Positions 25,736-34,540 of a DNA stretch of 64,000 bases are shown here, one piece after another. Within the stretch, counting starts at the first letter, position 1. The number at the start of each line of letters is the position of its first letter. The translations under genes and the position numbers were made by a program. Source of the stretch: Armatimonadota bacterium (GTDB lineage Bacteria; Armatimonadota; Fimbriimonadia; Fimbriimonadales; Fimbriimonadaceae); the NCBI GenBank assembly GCA_016223145.1, contig JACRPN010000010.1, positions 1 through 64,000 of the forward strand, written 5' to 3'. Under the pieces are notes generated by a model that was given only the letters and a program-made list of their open reading frames with translations, did no database searches and was not told where the DNA came from.

Positions 25736-25758
25736 CCAGGCCGGGCCTTCGGCCCTGG
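25736..25758. terminator. Hairpin after the flagellar operon
   Basis: CCAGG and CCTGG enclose GGGCC-TTC-GGCCC, giving a tall GC hairpin 50 bases after flhB. There is no T-run. The remaining gap to 25867 contains wordy sequence (AATGCCTTAATGCCTAAATG) like the other intergenic repeats. Confidence 0.45.
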
Positions 25759-25867
25759 TCCGCAGCCCAATGCCAGATGCCCTCCATCTCTGCTGTTCGA
25801 GATCCCTCGCCCTTCGCCAATGCCTTAATGCCTAAATGTCCTCACGCCTCGCCATCTATAGGGAAAT

Positions 25868-26131
25868 ATGGCAAAGGCTAAGACGACGTTGCTGATCGAG
25901 GAGGACCTCATCTATAGGGCGAAGAAGATCGCTCTCGAGAGGCGCATGACGCTCACGATGGTGGTTGAAGAGGCGCTGAAGTCGTCACTGCATGCTGCAA
26001 AACAGCCCCCCAAACGCAAGAAGATCAAGCTGCCGACGTACGATTTGGGCGGGCTCCTGCCGGGTGTCGATCTCGAGAACCGAGAACAGATTGAAGAGCT
26101 GATGGGCAATAGCGGCTATGCTCCTTTTTGA
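25868..26131 (+). CDS. VapB-type antitoxin
   Basis: 87 residues. The N-terminal half (AKTTLLIEEDLIYRAKKIALERRMTLTMVVEEAL, split) has the ribbon-helix-helix pattern of VapB-family DNA-binding antitoxins. The basic middle (KQPPKRKKIKLP) and the C-terminal LPGVDLENREQIEELM would wrap the toxin. It overlaps the broken toxin gene by 14 bases, the usual arrangement. Such antitoxins repress their own operon. A -10-like TATAGG lies five bases before the ATG. Confidence 0.8.
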   Translation: MAKAKTTLLIEEDLIYRAKKIALERRMTLTMVVEEALKSSLHAAKQPPKRKKIKLPTYDLGGLLPGVDLENREQIEELMGNSGYAPF

Positions 26132-26540
26132 CGTCAACATCTTTGTCTATGCACTTTCGATACGGGACAGCAAGCATGTTCGGGCGCTAGAGCGGGTCGA
26201 GAACGAGTTGTCTGGGACTGAGGAAATTGGTTGGCATCCGCTGACCGGTTCGGCAGCGTAGGGCATCAGGACAAACCCAAAGCTCTACGAACGGCCCTGC
26301 ACCTTTGACCAGTGCTTTCTGCTCTTCGACGCGATAATTGCGTCACCATATGTGAAAAGCCTCTACGAGGACAAGGAGTTTTGGCAGGCCTTTGGGGCCA
26401 TCGTTAAAAAATACAGGGTGGCGGGTCCCGCGATTACCGATGCCTTTATCGCAGCCCTCGCGATTTCGCACGACGCCACGCTCGTCTCGTCGGACCGGGG
26501 CTTTAGCCGCATGAAAGAGCTCCGTTGGCGAGAGTTCTGG
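26118..26540 (+). pseudogene. VapC-type PIN-domain toxin broken by an in-frame stop
   Basis: From ATG 26118 the frame reads LLFDVNIFVYALS (first PIN acidic residue), continues to GWHPLTGSAA, hits TAG at 26259-26261, and then goes on in the same frame with GIRTNPKLYERP, KKYRVAGPAITDAFIAALAIS, and TLVSSDRGFSRM, which carry the remaining PIN acidic residues. Without the stop this would be a normal PIN toxin of about 140 residues (family with TNPR and DAFLAALA motifs). The frame stays open past the domain into the antisense of guaA, so the native end may also be lost. The toxin RNase is presumably inactive, leaving vapB unopposed. A base-call error cannot be excluded. Confidence 0.8.
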
Positions 26541-26616
26541 CCGCTAAGCCTACTCTCACCACTCGTCAGGCCCCTAAAGCGCCCCCCGATCGCTATTCGA
26601 CAAAGGGAAGGGGCAA

Positions 26617-28188
26617 TTACTCCCACTCGATCGTTGCCGGGGGCTTGCTGGTCAGGTCGTAGAGAACTCTGTTCACGCCCTTCACTTCGTTCACGATCCG
26701 CGTGGCGATATGCTCAAGCGCGTCGAACGGGATGTTGACCGCCCGCGCCGTCATCGCGTCCTCGCTCTGCACGGCCCTCAACACGATCGGGTGCTCGTAG
26801 GTTCTCTCGTCGCCCATCACGCCCACGCTCCGCACGTCGAGGAGCGCCGCATAGGACTGCCAAATCCCTTTGTGAAGCCCGCGCTCGCGGAGCACCGACC
26901 GAAAGATCCAGTCGGCCTCCTGGACGATCCTCACGCGTTCCGGGGTGACCTCTCCCAGAATGCGCACGCCGAGGCCCGGGCCGGGGAACGGCTCGCGATC
27001 CACCATCTCCTCTGGCAGGCCGAGCGCCCGGCCGACCGCGCGGACCTCATCCTTGAAGAGCCACCTCAGCGGTTCGATCAGCTTGAGGCGCATCCAGACA
27101 GGCAAACCGCCCACGTTGTGGTGGGTCTTGATTTTGGCGGCGGTCGGCGATCCGCTCTCGATGACGTCCGGATAGAGCGTGCCCTGGGCCAGGAAGTCGC
27201 AGCCCTTGAGCTCGTTCGCGTGGTCCTCGAACACCCGGACGAACTGCTCGCCGATGGTCTTGCGCTTGGCCTCGGGGTCGGTAATGCCGCTGAGCGCGCC
27301 GAAGAACCGGTCCTTTTCGTCGAACGCTTTGAGGTTCGGATGGAAGTGGTTGGTAAACGCTTCGACCACCTGGGCCGCCTCGTTCTTGCGGAGAAGGCCG
27401 TGGTCCACGAACACGCAGACCGCGCGATCGCCGATGGCTTTGGTCAGGAGCGCTGCCATGACCGAGCTGTCCACACCGCCGCTAACGGCGCATAGGACCT
27501 TGCCGTCGTTCCCCACCTCGGCGCGAATCTTCTCAACCTCTTCCTCGATGAAGTTGGCGCTGGTCCAGTCGCCTCTCAAACCGGCCCTATCGAAAAGGAA
27601 CCCGCGCAGAATGGCCATTCCGCTGGGCGTGTGGCTGACTTCGGGGTGGAACTGAACGCCGAAAATGCGCTCGTCGGGGTTCTCGAAAGAGGCCACGGGA
27701 CAGGTCGAGGTGCTGGCGGTCACGGTAAAGCCGGGAGGAGGCGCCATGACTTGGTCGCCATGGCTCATCCAGACGCTATGGGTGGTGCGGGCGGTGCTCA
27801 GGTTGTCAGGTGTTGGTCTGTCAAGGGTGCCGGCCAGGGAGTTGGGATCCAGCACCGTGATCTCTCGGCTCCCGTACTCGCGCTCGCTGGCCTTCTCGAC
27901 CTTGCCGCCGAGGTTCTTGGCGATGAGCTGCTGGCCGTAGCAGATGCCGAGCACAGGCTGCCCCGGCTTGAGGTGGCTGAAATCGAAATCGGGTGCTCCC
28001 TCACCGAGGACCGACATCGGCCCGCCCGAGAGGATGATGGCGTCGGCGCTCCGGACGGTGGCGGCATCCACCTTGGTCCAGGGCACCATCTCACTGTAGA
28101 TATTGAGTTCGCGCACGCGGCGAACGATCAGTTGGGTGTATTGGCCGCCAAAGTCGATAACGATGACACGCTGGTGCCGCTGGGTCAT
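26617..28188 (-). CDS. guaA: GMP synthase (glutamine-hydrolysing)
   Basis: 523 residues, full length. N-terminal class I amidotransferase: [25 protein letters not shown], the nucleophile in GICYGQQL, and FHPEVSHT. The ATP-pyrophosphatase domain has [16 protein letters not shown], and the C-terminal dimerisation domain has [14 protein letters not shown] and [14 protein letters not shown]. It converts XMP to GMP. It is isolated, with a GGAG ribosome site just before the ATG. Confidence 0.98.
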   Translation of the reverse strand: MTQRHQRVIVIDFGGQYTQLIVRRVRELNIYSEMVPWTKVDAATVRSADAIILSGGPMSVLGEGAPDFDFSHLKPGQPVLGICYGQQLIAKNLGGKVEKASEREYGSREITVLDPNSLAGTLDRPTPDNLSTARTTHSVWMSHGDQVMAPPPGFTVTASTSTCPVASFENPDERIFGVQFHPEVSHTPSGMAILRGFLFDRAGLRGDWTSANFIEEEVEKIRAEVGNDGKVLCAVSGGVDSSVMAALLTKAIGDRAVCVFVDHGLLRKNEAAQVVEAFTNHFHPNLKAFDEKDRFFGALSGITDPEAKRKTIGEQFVRVFEDHANELKGCDFLAQGTLYPDVIESGSPTAAKIKTHHNVGGLPVWMRLKLIEPLRWLFKDEVRAVGRALGLPEEMVDREPFPGPGLGVRILGEVTPERVRIVQEADWIFRSVLRERGLHKGIWQSYAALLDVRSVGVMGDERTYEHPIVLRAVQSEDAMTARAVNIPFDALEHIATRIVNEVKGVNRVLYDLTSKPPATIEWE

Positions 28189-28263
28189 GCTCCAGTTTGG
28201 ATGAAAGGGCGGTCCGTTTGCAGAGGGGAGGCTAGCTTCTCCCCCTCCCTTGTCGCGAAGCGA

Positions 28264-28388
28264 TAGGGGGGCTTCCGAGTCCCGACGTGTCGGGAGGGTC
28301 AGGGGTGGAGGTTCCGGACGGTGCCGTTGGAGCTTGCCCCCTCACCCAATTCGCTTTCGCTCACCGATCTCTCCCCCTGGGGCGATGT
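28264..28388 (+). repeat. Intergenic repeats, including copy C of the CCCTCACCCGGTTC element
   Basis: TTCCGAGTCCCGACGTGTCG and GGAGGG (28268-28297) repeat the palindromic module seen at 13264. It is followed by CCCCCTCACCCAATTCGCTT and TCGCTCACCGATCTCTCCCC (28337-28376), copy C of the dispersed element. The whole 28189-28403 gap is of this kind. Confidence 0.6.
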
Positions 28389-28403
28389 GTCTCTCCGATG
28401 GGA

Positions 28404-29237
28404 CTATCCCTTCAAGACCACACGGTGCTTGGTCGCCAGCTTCCGATCCTTTTTTGCGCCGGTTTTCAAGTCCGTCACTTCATCGGCCGCCTTGAGGTCC
28501 ATTTCGATCTTTGTAGCGATCCCACGGTTGATATCGAAGAACACTGTTCCCTTGCCCGTTAGGCGGGTGCTGACGGAGGACGCAGCGCCTTCTTTGGAGG
28601 ATGCGGCCTGCTTCGATGCGGTCTCAAACCAGGTCGCGGTCTGATCGACCGTCACCGCCACTTCGGCCACACCCTCTTTCATCCCGCTGACCTGCGCATG
28701 ATAAGCCATCGGCACACCGTTGTAGGTTCGTGCGAAGGTCCAGGACTTGCCCTCGGCCAGCCCGGCTTCAGGCAGCTCCAACGGTAGAAAGCTAATCTCG
28801 GGGAAGCGCTTGATGTCGAGTCCGGGGAGGCGCACCGGAAGCGAACCGGTCGGGGCGTCGGTCTTGAGTACCTTTCCCAGCGGGCTCAGGCTGACGGTGG
28901 TTTTGGGAAAATAGGTCTGCACGTTCGCCACGCCAAACGGCATCTCGGCGCCGTTGAAGGTCACCTTGACCGCCGTCAGCTCGCTGGATGCCCGGGCGTT
29001 GCCGTCAGCGTCTGGCGTGAGGCCTGAGACCTTGACCCCCAGCGCAAGCTCGGCTTTGGCCTCTTGGCCCCCAAAGATCGGCAGGTAGCCGTCGAGCGAG
29101 ACCGCCATGTCGTACTGCAGGACGCGGCCCTCGGGGAGCGAGTAGGTCCCGGAGGTGAGAACGAGGGAGGCAAAGAGTAGCGCAATCACGTGTATTCTTT
29201 TGACGCCCCAGTTTGGGAAATCGTCGTCTGACAACAA
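28404..29237 (-). CDS. Exported protein of unknown function
   Basis: 277 residues from a TTG at 29237 with AGGA six bases upstream; a GTG at 29189 is the alternative. The N-terminus has a basic pair then a hydrophobic run (KRIHVIALLFASLVLTSGTYS), consistent with a signal peptide. The body is beta-rich (VLQYDMAVSLDGYLPIFGGQE, AELALGVKVSGL, GKGTVFFDINRGIATKIEMDL), resembling the DUF6263-like or LolA-like folds found in Armatimonadota and Planctomycetes, but I cannot name the family. It is divergent from the pseudokinase gene. Confidence 0.65.
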   Translation of the reverse strand: MLSDDDFPNWGVKRIHVIALLFASLVLTSGTYSLPEGRVLQYDMAVSLDGYLPIFGGQEAKAELALGVKVSGLTPDADGNARASSELTAVKVTFNGAEMPFGVANVQTYFPKTTVSLSPLGKVLKTDAPTGSLPVRLPGLDIKRFPEISFLPLELPEAGLAEGKSWTFARTYNGVPMAYHAQVSGMKEGVAEVAVTVDQTATWFETASKQAASSKEGAASSVSTRLTGKGTVFFDINRGIATKIEMDLKAADEVTDLKTGAKKDRKLATKHRVVLKG

Positions 29238-29277
29238 CCGATCCTGTCATCCTAGTCCCACCGGTCTTTCGAGCACC

Positions 29278-31539
29278 ATGCCAACCATCGAGACCCAAAG
29301 CAAGAGGAGCACCGTGCCGGAACCCCTCGCCGAGGGCGCGGTGCTGCAAGGCCGGTTCACGATAGCCTCGGTCCTTGGGCAAGGGGCCTTCACCACGGCG
29401 TACCTGGCGAACGATCAGAGACGCAAGGACCTCTGCGTCGTTTTGGAGCTTGCGCCGATGGGCAGCCGCCGCACGCAGGGCCGACATCTCAGCCTCGAAG
29501 TATTCGGTGCCGGCCACGCCATGCGCCTCAGGCAGCTCTATCAGGACGAGCACCGGGCGGTCAGCACCCTTAACGCCCGTGCACTCAGGGGCGGGAGGAA
29601 CCAGTTTTGCGAGAATGGCACCGCCTACGCGGTGGTCGAGCATGTCGCTGGGGCGAAGCCGCTGTCCGAGCGGATGGCGAGCCAAGTCAAGCTGGACTTT
29701 CGCGCCGTCTCCGAGATGCTGCTGGAACTTGCCACGGCGCTGCGCATGGCGCACTTGAAGGGGCTCCTCCACCTGGACATTCGCCCTGAAAACGTCTTGG
29801 TGACCGATGCGGGGCGCCACTACCTGATCGGGTTTGGGGCGGCCCGGGCCTGGCACGAGGAAGCCACCGGTTGCCCAATTGGCACGTCACGCGAGGGGTT
29901 TCGGGCTGCCGAGATGGCAGAGAGCCGATTGCGGCGTGGCCCCGCCACCGACCTCTATGCGCTCTGCGCAACGGCCTATGCGGCGCTCGCGGGGGGCCCT
30001 CCGCTCGATCCCGTTTCCAGGCAGAAAGGAGGGACGCTCGTCCCGCTTCGAGCGATCCGTCCCGATCTGCCGTTGCCCCTCAGCAAGGCCATCGAGGCAG
30101 GCTTGGCGCTGGATTACGCGGGCAGGCCACGGTCGGCGGACGACCTGCTTGAACTGCTTCATTCGGAGGCGATCGCCGAGGACGCGGACGAGGCGCTCGA
30201 CAGCTTCGACGAGAAGGCCGTCAGGCTGATGAGCTTTCGTTACCAGCGTCGGGAGTGCATGAGTTGCGGCGGCATCCTGGAGAGCGTCCGGCCCCTGCGG
30301 CGGCTCGTCTGCCCGGTGTGCCACGAGGGTACGGTTCGCCAGCGCTCGGTTCTTGCGGGCCTCTGCCCGATCTGTCGCGCCGCCCCACTCAAGAAGCGGC
30401 CCAACCAAAGCCCGATCTCCATCTGTCCCGTCTGCAAGACCGGACTGCTCTCAAAGCACCGTCATGGGCTCCTTTCCAAGGTCTTCGACTACCGCTGCAT
30501 GGAATGTGAGGCGGTGTTTGCCCCTCGCGGGGATCTGCTGGCTCGAGTGGTCCCTGACGAAGAGATGGACGGGGGTTGGCGAGAGGTCGAATATAGGACC
30601 GAACAGGAGTGGCTCGCCGATTCCGGGCGCAGTTCCGAGGTCCAGCTTTGCGACGGGTGCGGCGCTCAGTTCGACGTGAATGCGGACGGGCGCTGGAGCC
30701 TACGGCTCCCCGAAAGGGCCAGCCGCTACGCTGAACTCTATCCCCAGGAGTGGTGCCGAGTGGCAAACGGCCTGCCCCCGTTCGCCGGCAATGCCGAATG
30801 CGATTCGTGCGGGGCGGATTTTGAGCTGGACGCGCTCCGGATGACCTTGCTTGCCGCGTCCCAGGACCCCTATGGCTACTCCGAACGGTTCTCTGGGCGG
30901 CCCGTGCTCATCGAGGACGTCCGGTTCCTGGGAGTCGGGAAGCACACGCAAAACCCGGGCTGCGTGTGTCTGGACTGCGGTACCGAGTTCGACGAGGAGT
31001 CCGGACATCTGCGTCTGATCCAATCGAGTTTCGCGCCCTTGGTCCCCGAGATCGGCAGGCTGCACTCACTGGAAGACTGGAACCGCATTGCGAGGAGAAT
31101 CCCGCTGAAGGGTGAGGAAGGCGCCTTCGAGGCCGACTTTGACAAGGCGCTCGTCAAGGCCTATCGGACCGGAGGAGTGGTGGCCAAGCGCAAGGGCGAG
31201 CGAGAGCTGATCTGGCGTAGCCCGGCCCAGGTGTTCGAAGTTGCGGATACCGAATGGAAGCCGCTCTTCAGGGCCAAACTGGAAGTTTATTCGAGCGAAA
31301 TGACTTACGGTGGGCTTCTTCGGCGCAAGAGGTTTCCGCTGGAGGCCATCCAGTCCGTCGAGTGCCGTGAAAGCCGTCTTCGGCTCACCGTGTATGGGGA
31401 GGCCAACCCCATGGGTATAGAGGTCTCGCCAATGCGATTTGAGAGCAAGCTTCAGTCGGGAAAGCGGTCGGTGGAGCTATCCGCAGGCGACCTTGCGGCA
31501 CGATTGCGGTGGCAGTTAGGGTTGGGCGAAGCCGGTTAG
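29278..31539 (+). CDS. Pseudokinase fused to an eight-CxxC zinc-ribbon array
   Basis: 753 residues. Residues 20-310 have a Ser/Thr protein kinase fold: glycine loop VLGQGAFTTAY, HLDIRPENVLV for HRDxKxxN (Lys replaced by Arg), GTSREGFRAAEM for the APE region. Two catalytic landmarks are lost: the VAIK lysine (LCVVLELAP) and the DFG aspartate (LIGFGAAR). From about 327 to 565 there are eight CxxC knuckles (CMSC, CPVC, CPIC, CPVC, CMEC, CDGC, CDSC, CLDC), enough for four zinc ribbons. The last 150 residues (VFEVADTEWKPLFRAKLEV, LEAIQSVECRESRL) look like a PH-like beta domain. No membrane segment. It is probably a scaffold or sensor rather than an active kinase. ATG 29278 is preferred to the frame opening at 29155, which runs into the divergent gene. 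Confidence 0.78.
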   Translation: MPTIETQSKRSTVPEPLAEGAVLQGRFTIASVLGQGAFTTAYLANDQRRKDLCVVLELAPMGSRRTQGRHLSLEVFGAGHAMRLRQLYQDEHRAVSTLNARALRGGRNQFCENGTAYAVVEHVAGAKPLSERMASQVKLDFRAVSEMLLELATALRMAHLKGLLHLDIRPENVLVTDAGRHYLIGFGAARAWHEEATGCPIGTSREGFRAAEMAESRLRRGPATDLYALCATAYAALAGGPPLDPVSRQKGGTLVPLRAIRPDLPLPLSKAIEAGLALDYAGRPRSADDLLELLHSEAIAEDADEALDSFDEKAVRLMSFRYQRRECMSCGGILESVRPLRRLVCPVCHEGTVRQRSVLAGLCPICRAAPLKKRPNQSPISICPVCKTGLLSKHRHGLLSKVFDYRCMECEAVFAPRGDLLARVVPDEEMDGGWREVEYRTEQEWLADSGRSSEVQLCDGCGAQFDVNADGRWSLRLPERASRYAELYPQEWCRVANGLPPFAGNAECDSCGADFELDALRMTLLAASQDPYGYSERFSGRPVLIEDVRFLGVGKHTQNPGCVCLDCGTEFDEESGHLRLIQSSFAPLVPEIGRLHSLEDWNRIARRIPLKGEEGAFEADFDKALVKAYRTGGVVAKRKGERELIWRSPAQVFEVADTEWKPLFRAKLEVYSSEMTYGGLLRRKRFPLEAIQSVECRESRLRLTVYGEANPMGIEVSPMRFESKLQSGKRSVELSAGDLAARLRWQLGLGEAG

Positions 31540-31551
31540 TGGCCATAAAAC

Positions 31552-31565
31552 GCCCTTACTAGGGC
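31552..31565. terminator. Weak hairpin in the convergent gap
   Basis: GCCCT-TACT-AGGGC lies 13 bases after the pseudokinase stop, without a T-run. Nothing further is seen up to 31709. Confidence 0.35.
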
Positions 31566-31709
31566 TTGGGTCCACCTGGCGCCAAATCCCAGGGCTTCAC
31601 CCGTCGCTTGGTGAGGTGGGCCGACCTGCCCGGGGGCGCGTTACCGCACGTCACCAGGCACCGGGTACGGCGAGGGGCTTTTGCCGATCTGAGGCCAGTT
31701 GCAGGCGGG

Positions 31710-32951
31710 TTATGTGCCGATCCGGTGCCTTAGGGGCACCGTCGGCAACGCGACCACCTCCGAGGTGTACGAGGTCACCCGAATCAGCCGGTCGAGCACG
31801 ACCTTCACCGCGCCCGCCAACGGGAACGCCAGAAGCATCCCCACGAGCCCGAAAAGTGCACCACCGCTGAAGACCACGAAGAAGCTGACGATTGGGTTCA
31901 GGCCGACCGCTTTCCCGACGATCTTCGGGTAGACCGCCATGTCGAAGATGCGGTCCATCAAGACGAATACGGCGGTGATCACGGCTGCGGCCGTCCAAGG
32001 CGAGCTGAAAGCGAGCCCCAAAACCGCCACCTTTCCAGATAGCCCGGTGACGACGAAAAGGGTCGTCCAAGAGATGAGGGGCCCGATGTACGGGATGAGG
32101 TAGAGCGCGCCAAACAGGATGCCGATGAGCACGGCATAGGGCGCTCCCAGGATCGTGAGCAGGAGAGCCGCGATACCCATATAGAGCAAGATCGCTGTGG
32201 TGACTCCACGCAAGTAATTCTCAAAAACCTGTCCGATGTCACGCAACATCTCAAGCGTCTCCGCACGAATGGAGGGCGGTATCCAAGTGGCGCCGCGACG
32301 CTTGAGACGGTCCATGTCCACCAGCATGTAAACCACCAGCAGCGGCGTAATGAACGTGAAGATCGCGAGCATGCCGATGGCCGGAAAAAGCCCAAACGCG
32401 CCTTTGAAGAAGCTCTCGACGTACCCCGCGATCTCAGATTTGTGGGGCGAGACGTACTGATCGACGAATTCCCGCTTGGTGGAGGGCACGCCGAGGTAGT
32501 CGAAGGTTGGCCCCAAAGCCTTGAAGACCTGGTCCACCGCCGTGCCCTCTTTGGGCTTTTGCATCTGAACGGCCGGGTTCCAGCGCAGGAAGTAGTTCTG
32601 ATTGGGATCGGCGCCCCCCATCTGGTTGGTCAACGTGTCAATGGAGGTTCGGAATTGTGATAGCTGCCCTCCGATGACCGGCGTCAGCCAAAGGCCAAGC
32701 CCAATCAAGACCCCAAGGAACACCGCGAACACCATGCCGATGGCCAGCCACCTCGGGTAGCCCCGCATGCGCAGCTTCTTGACCGTAGGGTCAAGAAGGA
32801 CGCTGATGATCATGGCAGCCACGAACGGCAGCAGGATGCTGCGCACAAGGTAGAGGAAGACCAGAGAGAAGAGGACCAGCAGCACCCAGAGCCAGACGCG
32901 CCAATGCCCGGTGGCATCCTTGGACACGCTCGCAGCGGGAGCTTGGCTCAT
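31710..32951 (-). CDS. AI-2E family (UPF0118) transporter
   Basis: 413 residues with about eight membrane helices. The pattern of two N-terminal helices around LVRSILLPFVAAMIISVLLDPTVKKL, a long periplasmic loop, and GVLIGILFGALYLIPYIGPLISW followed by KAVGLNPIVSFFVVFSGGALFGLVGMLLAFPLAG is that of the AI-2E exporter family (written here in parts). Members export autoinducer-2 or act as Na+/H+ antiporters; substrate here is unknown. A -10-like TAAACT lies seven bases before the ATG. Confidence 0.85.
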   Translation of the reverse strand: MSQAPAASVSKDATGHWRVWLWVLLVLFSLVFLYLVRSILLPFVAAMIISVLLDPTVKKLRMRGYPRWLAIGMVFAVFLGVLIGLGLWLTPVIGGQLSQFRTSIDTLTNQMGGADPNQNYFLRWNPAVQMQKPKEGTAVDQVFKALGPTFDYLGVPSTKREFVDQYVSPHKSEIAGYVESFFKGAFGLFPAIGMLAIFTFITPLLVVYMLVDMDRLKRRGATWIPPSIRAETLEMLRDIGQVFENYLRGVTTAILLYMGIAALLLTILGAPYAVLIGILFGALYLIPYIGPLISWTTLFVVTGLSGKVAVLGLAFSSPWTAAAVITAVFVLMDRIFDMAVYPKIVGKAVGLNPIVSFFVVFSGGALFGLVGMLLAFPLAGAVKVVLDRLIRVTSYTSEVVALPTVPLRHRIGT

Positions 32952-32958
32952 GGGTACC

Positions 32959-32964
32959 AGTTTA
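32959..32964 (-). promoter_or_regulatory. Putative leaderless -10 element (AI-2E gene)
   Basis: On the minus strand TAAACT (four of six) is followed by GGTACCC and then the ATG at 32951, without a ribosome site. Confidence 0.35.
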
Positions 32965-33144
32965 GACGAACGGCAGGGCCGCGATGCACCGGTGTGGGTG
33001 ATGCATCAGGCGCCTGGCTACATGGGGCGGACACGGAAAGGCCGCGGCGCCCGTGCGCCTAGGAGCGCGCGTGAAAAGACCCTAGTGCGACTCAGGCGGG
33101 ATCGAGCCGAGGGGGCTGTGAATCAGCCAATCCAGGGAGCTTGC

Positions 33145-33375
33145 TTAGGCCCCGAGCTCTTCGACGACCGACTTGGTCGATCGCTTGGCCTTCTGTTCGG
33201 AGATCCACTCCTCGGTCTTGCCCTTCAGTTCTTTGAACTTGTTGGCGATATCCTCTCGCGTCTCGGTGCCCGCTTTTGGCGCGAACAGCATCCCCGCCGC
33301 CAGACCGATAATCGCACCGAGTCCAACGCCGGCCAGCAAGTAAAGCATCGCATTCTTTTCGTCGTGTTCGCTCAT
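33145..33375 (-). CDS. YtxH-like small membrane protein
   Basis: 76 residues. A GAGGATG ribosome site precedes the ATG. One membrane helix (AMLYLLAGVGLGAIIGLAAGMLFAP) ends in the FAPKAGTETRE motif of the YtxH/GvpP family, followed by a charged helical tail (KFKELKGKTEEWISEQKAK). These proteins are general-stress associated in Bacillus but their function is unknown. The 32952-33144 gap contains only GGCGCC and GCGCG palindromes. Confidence 0.8.
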   Translation of the reverse strand: MSEHDEKNAMLYLLAGVGLGAIIGLAAGMLFAPKAGTETREDIANKFKELKGKTEEWISEQKAKRSTKSVVEELGA

Positions 33376-33445
33376 GATTCATCCTCAATAGGGTCGTGGC
33401 AGGCCCTATTCCTTCCTACGTCCTGCAACCTTCATATTACTTGGT

Positions 33446-34540
33446 CTACGGGACAATTGCCCCACCGCCGACCACGGTCTGGCCCTTATAGGCGACGGCG
33501 AACTGGCCTGGAGTCACAGCGCGCACGGGCCGTTTGAAGACCAGGCGGCCGATGGCGCCGGGATAGAGAACCGCCGGCTGTGGGTCCATGTTATAGCGGA
33601 TTTTGGCCAGGACCTCCACAGGTTCATCACCCGTGAGGACCCCGTGCCAGGTCGGGTTCTCGAAGCACACCTCGCGCCTGAGCAGGTCGCGGTCATGCCC
33701 AACGACGACCCGGTTGTGGGCTGGATCAAGCTTGAGCACGTAGAGCGGCCTACCGTCGGGTGAGGGCATTCGCACCCCCCGGCGCTGGCCCACAGTGAAG
33801 TCGGCAACGCCGCCGTGCTTTCCCAGGACTTCGCCGCCGGTATCGACGATCTCACCTTCCTCGAAATCCTCCGGGCGCACGCGGCGCAGGAACTCGCGAT
33901 AGCCCCCTGCTTCGCTGACGAAGCAGATCTCCTGGGAGTCGGGCTTATCGGCGAGGTGCAGGCCCAGCTCTTTCGCGAGGCCACGTGCGTGGGCCTTGCT
34001 GGGGACTTCACCCATCGGGAACAGGGTTGCGTTCAACTGATCTTGGCCAAGCATATAGAGAACGTAGCTTTGGTCCTTGTCTTTGGCCCTCGCTCTCATC
34101 AGCCGCACATGTCCGGTTTCGCGGTTCGTGCGGGTCCTCACATAGTGGCCGGTCACGAGCTTCCGGCACCCGAACTCGCGCATCTTGTCGAGCAGCACTT
34201 CAAACTTCACTTCCTTGTTGCATTGCACACACGGGTTCGGGGTTCGTCCGGCCAGGTATTCCGAGATGAAATTATCAATAACGGATGTGCGGAAGGCGTC
34301 TCGGAAGTTCAGCACGTAGTGGGCGATGCCCAGCTTTCGGGCTACTCGGCGTGCATCCTCAACGGCTCCGAGGGAGCAACATCCGGAGTGCCGCGGGTCG
34401 GTCTGGCTCTCCTGCCAAATCTGGAGGGTGACGCCAATGACCTCATAGCCGCGACCGACGAGGAGGGCTGCAGCGACGCTGCTGTCCACGCCGCCGGACA
34501 TCGCGACCAAAACGGGGCCCTTGCTTCTACTTGGCGCCAT
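33446..34540 (-). CDS. mnmA: tRNA-specific 2-thiouridylase MnmA
   Basis: 364 residues from ATG 34540, with AAGGGC just upstream; the frame is open to 34561. [18 protein letters not shown] is the PP-loop, GRTPNPCVQCNKEVKFEVLL carries the first catalytic Cys, and ATLFPMGEVPSKAHARGLA, SQEICFVSEAGGYREFL the second Cys region. It makes 2-thiouridine at the wobble position of Lys, Glu and Gln tRNAs. Its start lies inside the end of the VKOR-DsbA gene, so the two are co-transcribed. With miaB next door there are two tRNA thiolation enzymes here. Confidence 0.96.
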   Translation of the reverse strand: MAPSRSKGPVLVAMSGGVDSSVAAALLVGRGYEVIGVTLQIWQESQTDPRHSGCCSLGAVEDARRVARKLGIAHYVLNFRDAFRTSVIDNFISEYLAGRTPNPCVQCNKEVKFEVLLDKMREFGCRKLVTGHYVRTRTNRETGHVRLMRARAKDKDQSYVLYMLGQDQLNATLFPMGEVPSKAHARGLAKELGLHLADKPDSQEICFVSEAGGYREFLRRVRPEDFEEGEIVDTGGEVLGKHGGVADFTVGQRRGVRMPSPDGRPLYVLKLDPAHNRVVVGHDRDLLRREVCFENPTWHGVLTGDEPVEVLAKIRYNMDPQPAVLYPGAIGRLVFKRPVRAVTPGQFAVAYKGQTVVGGGAIVP

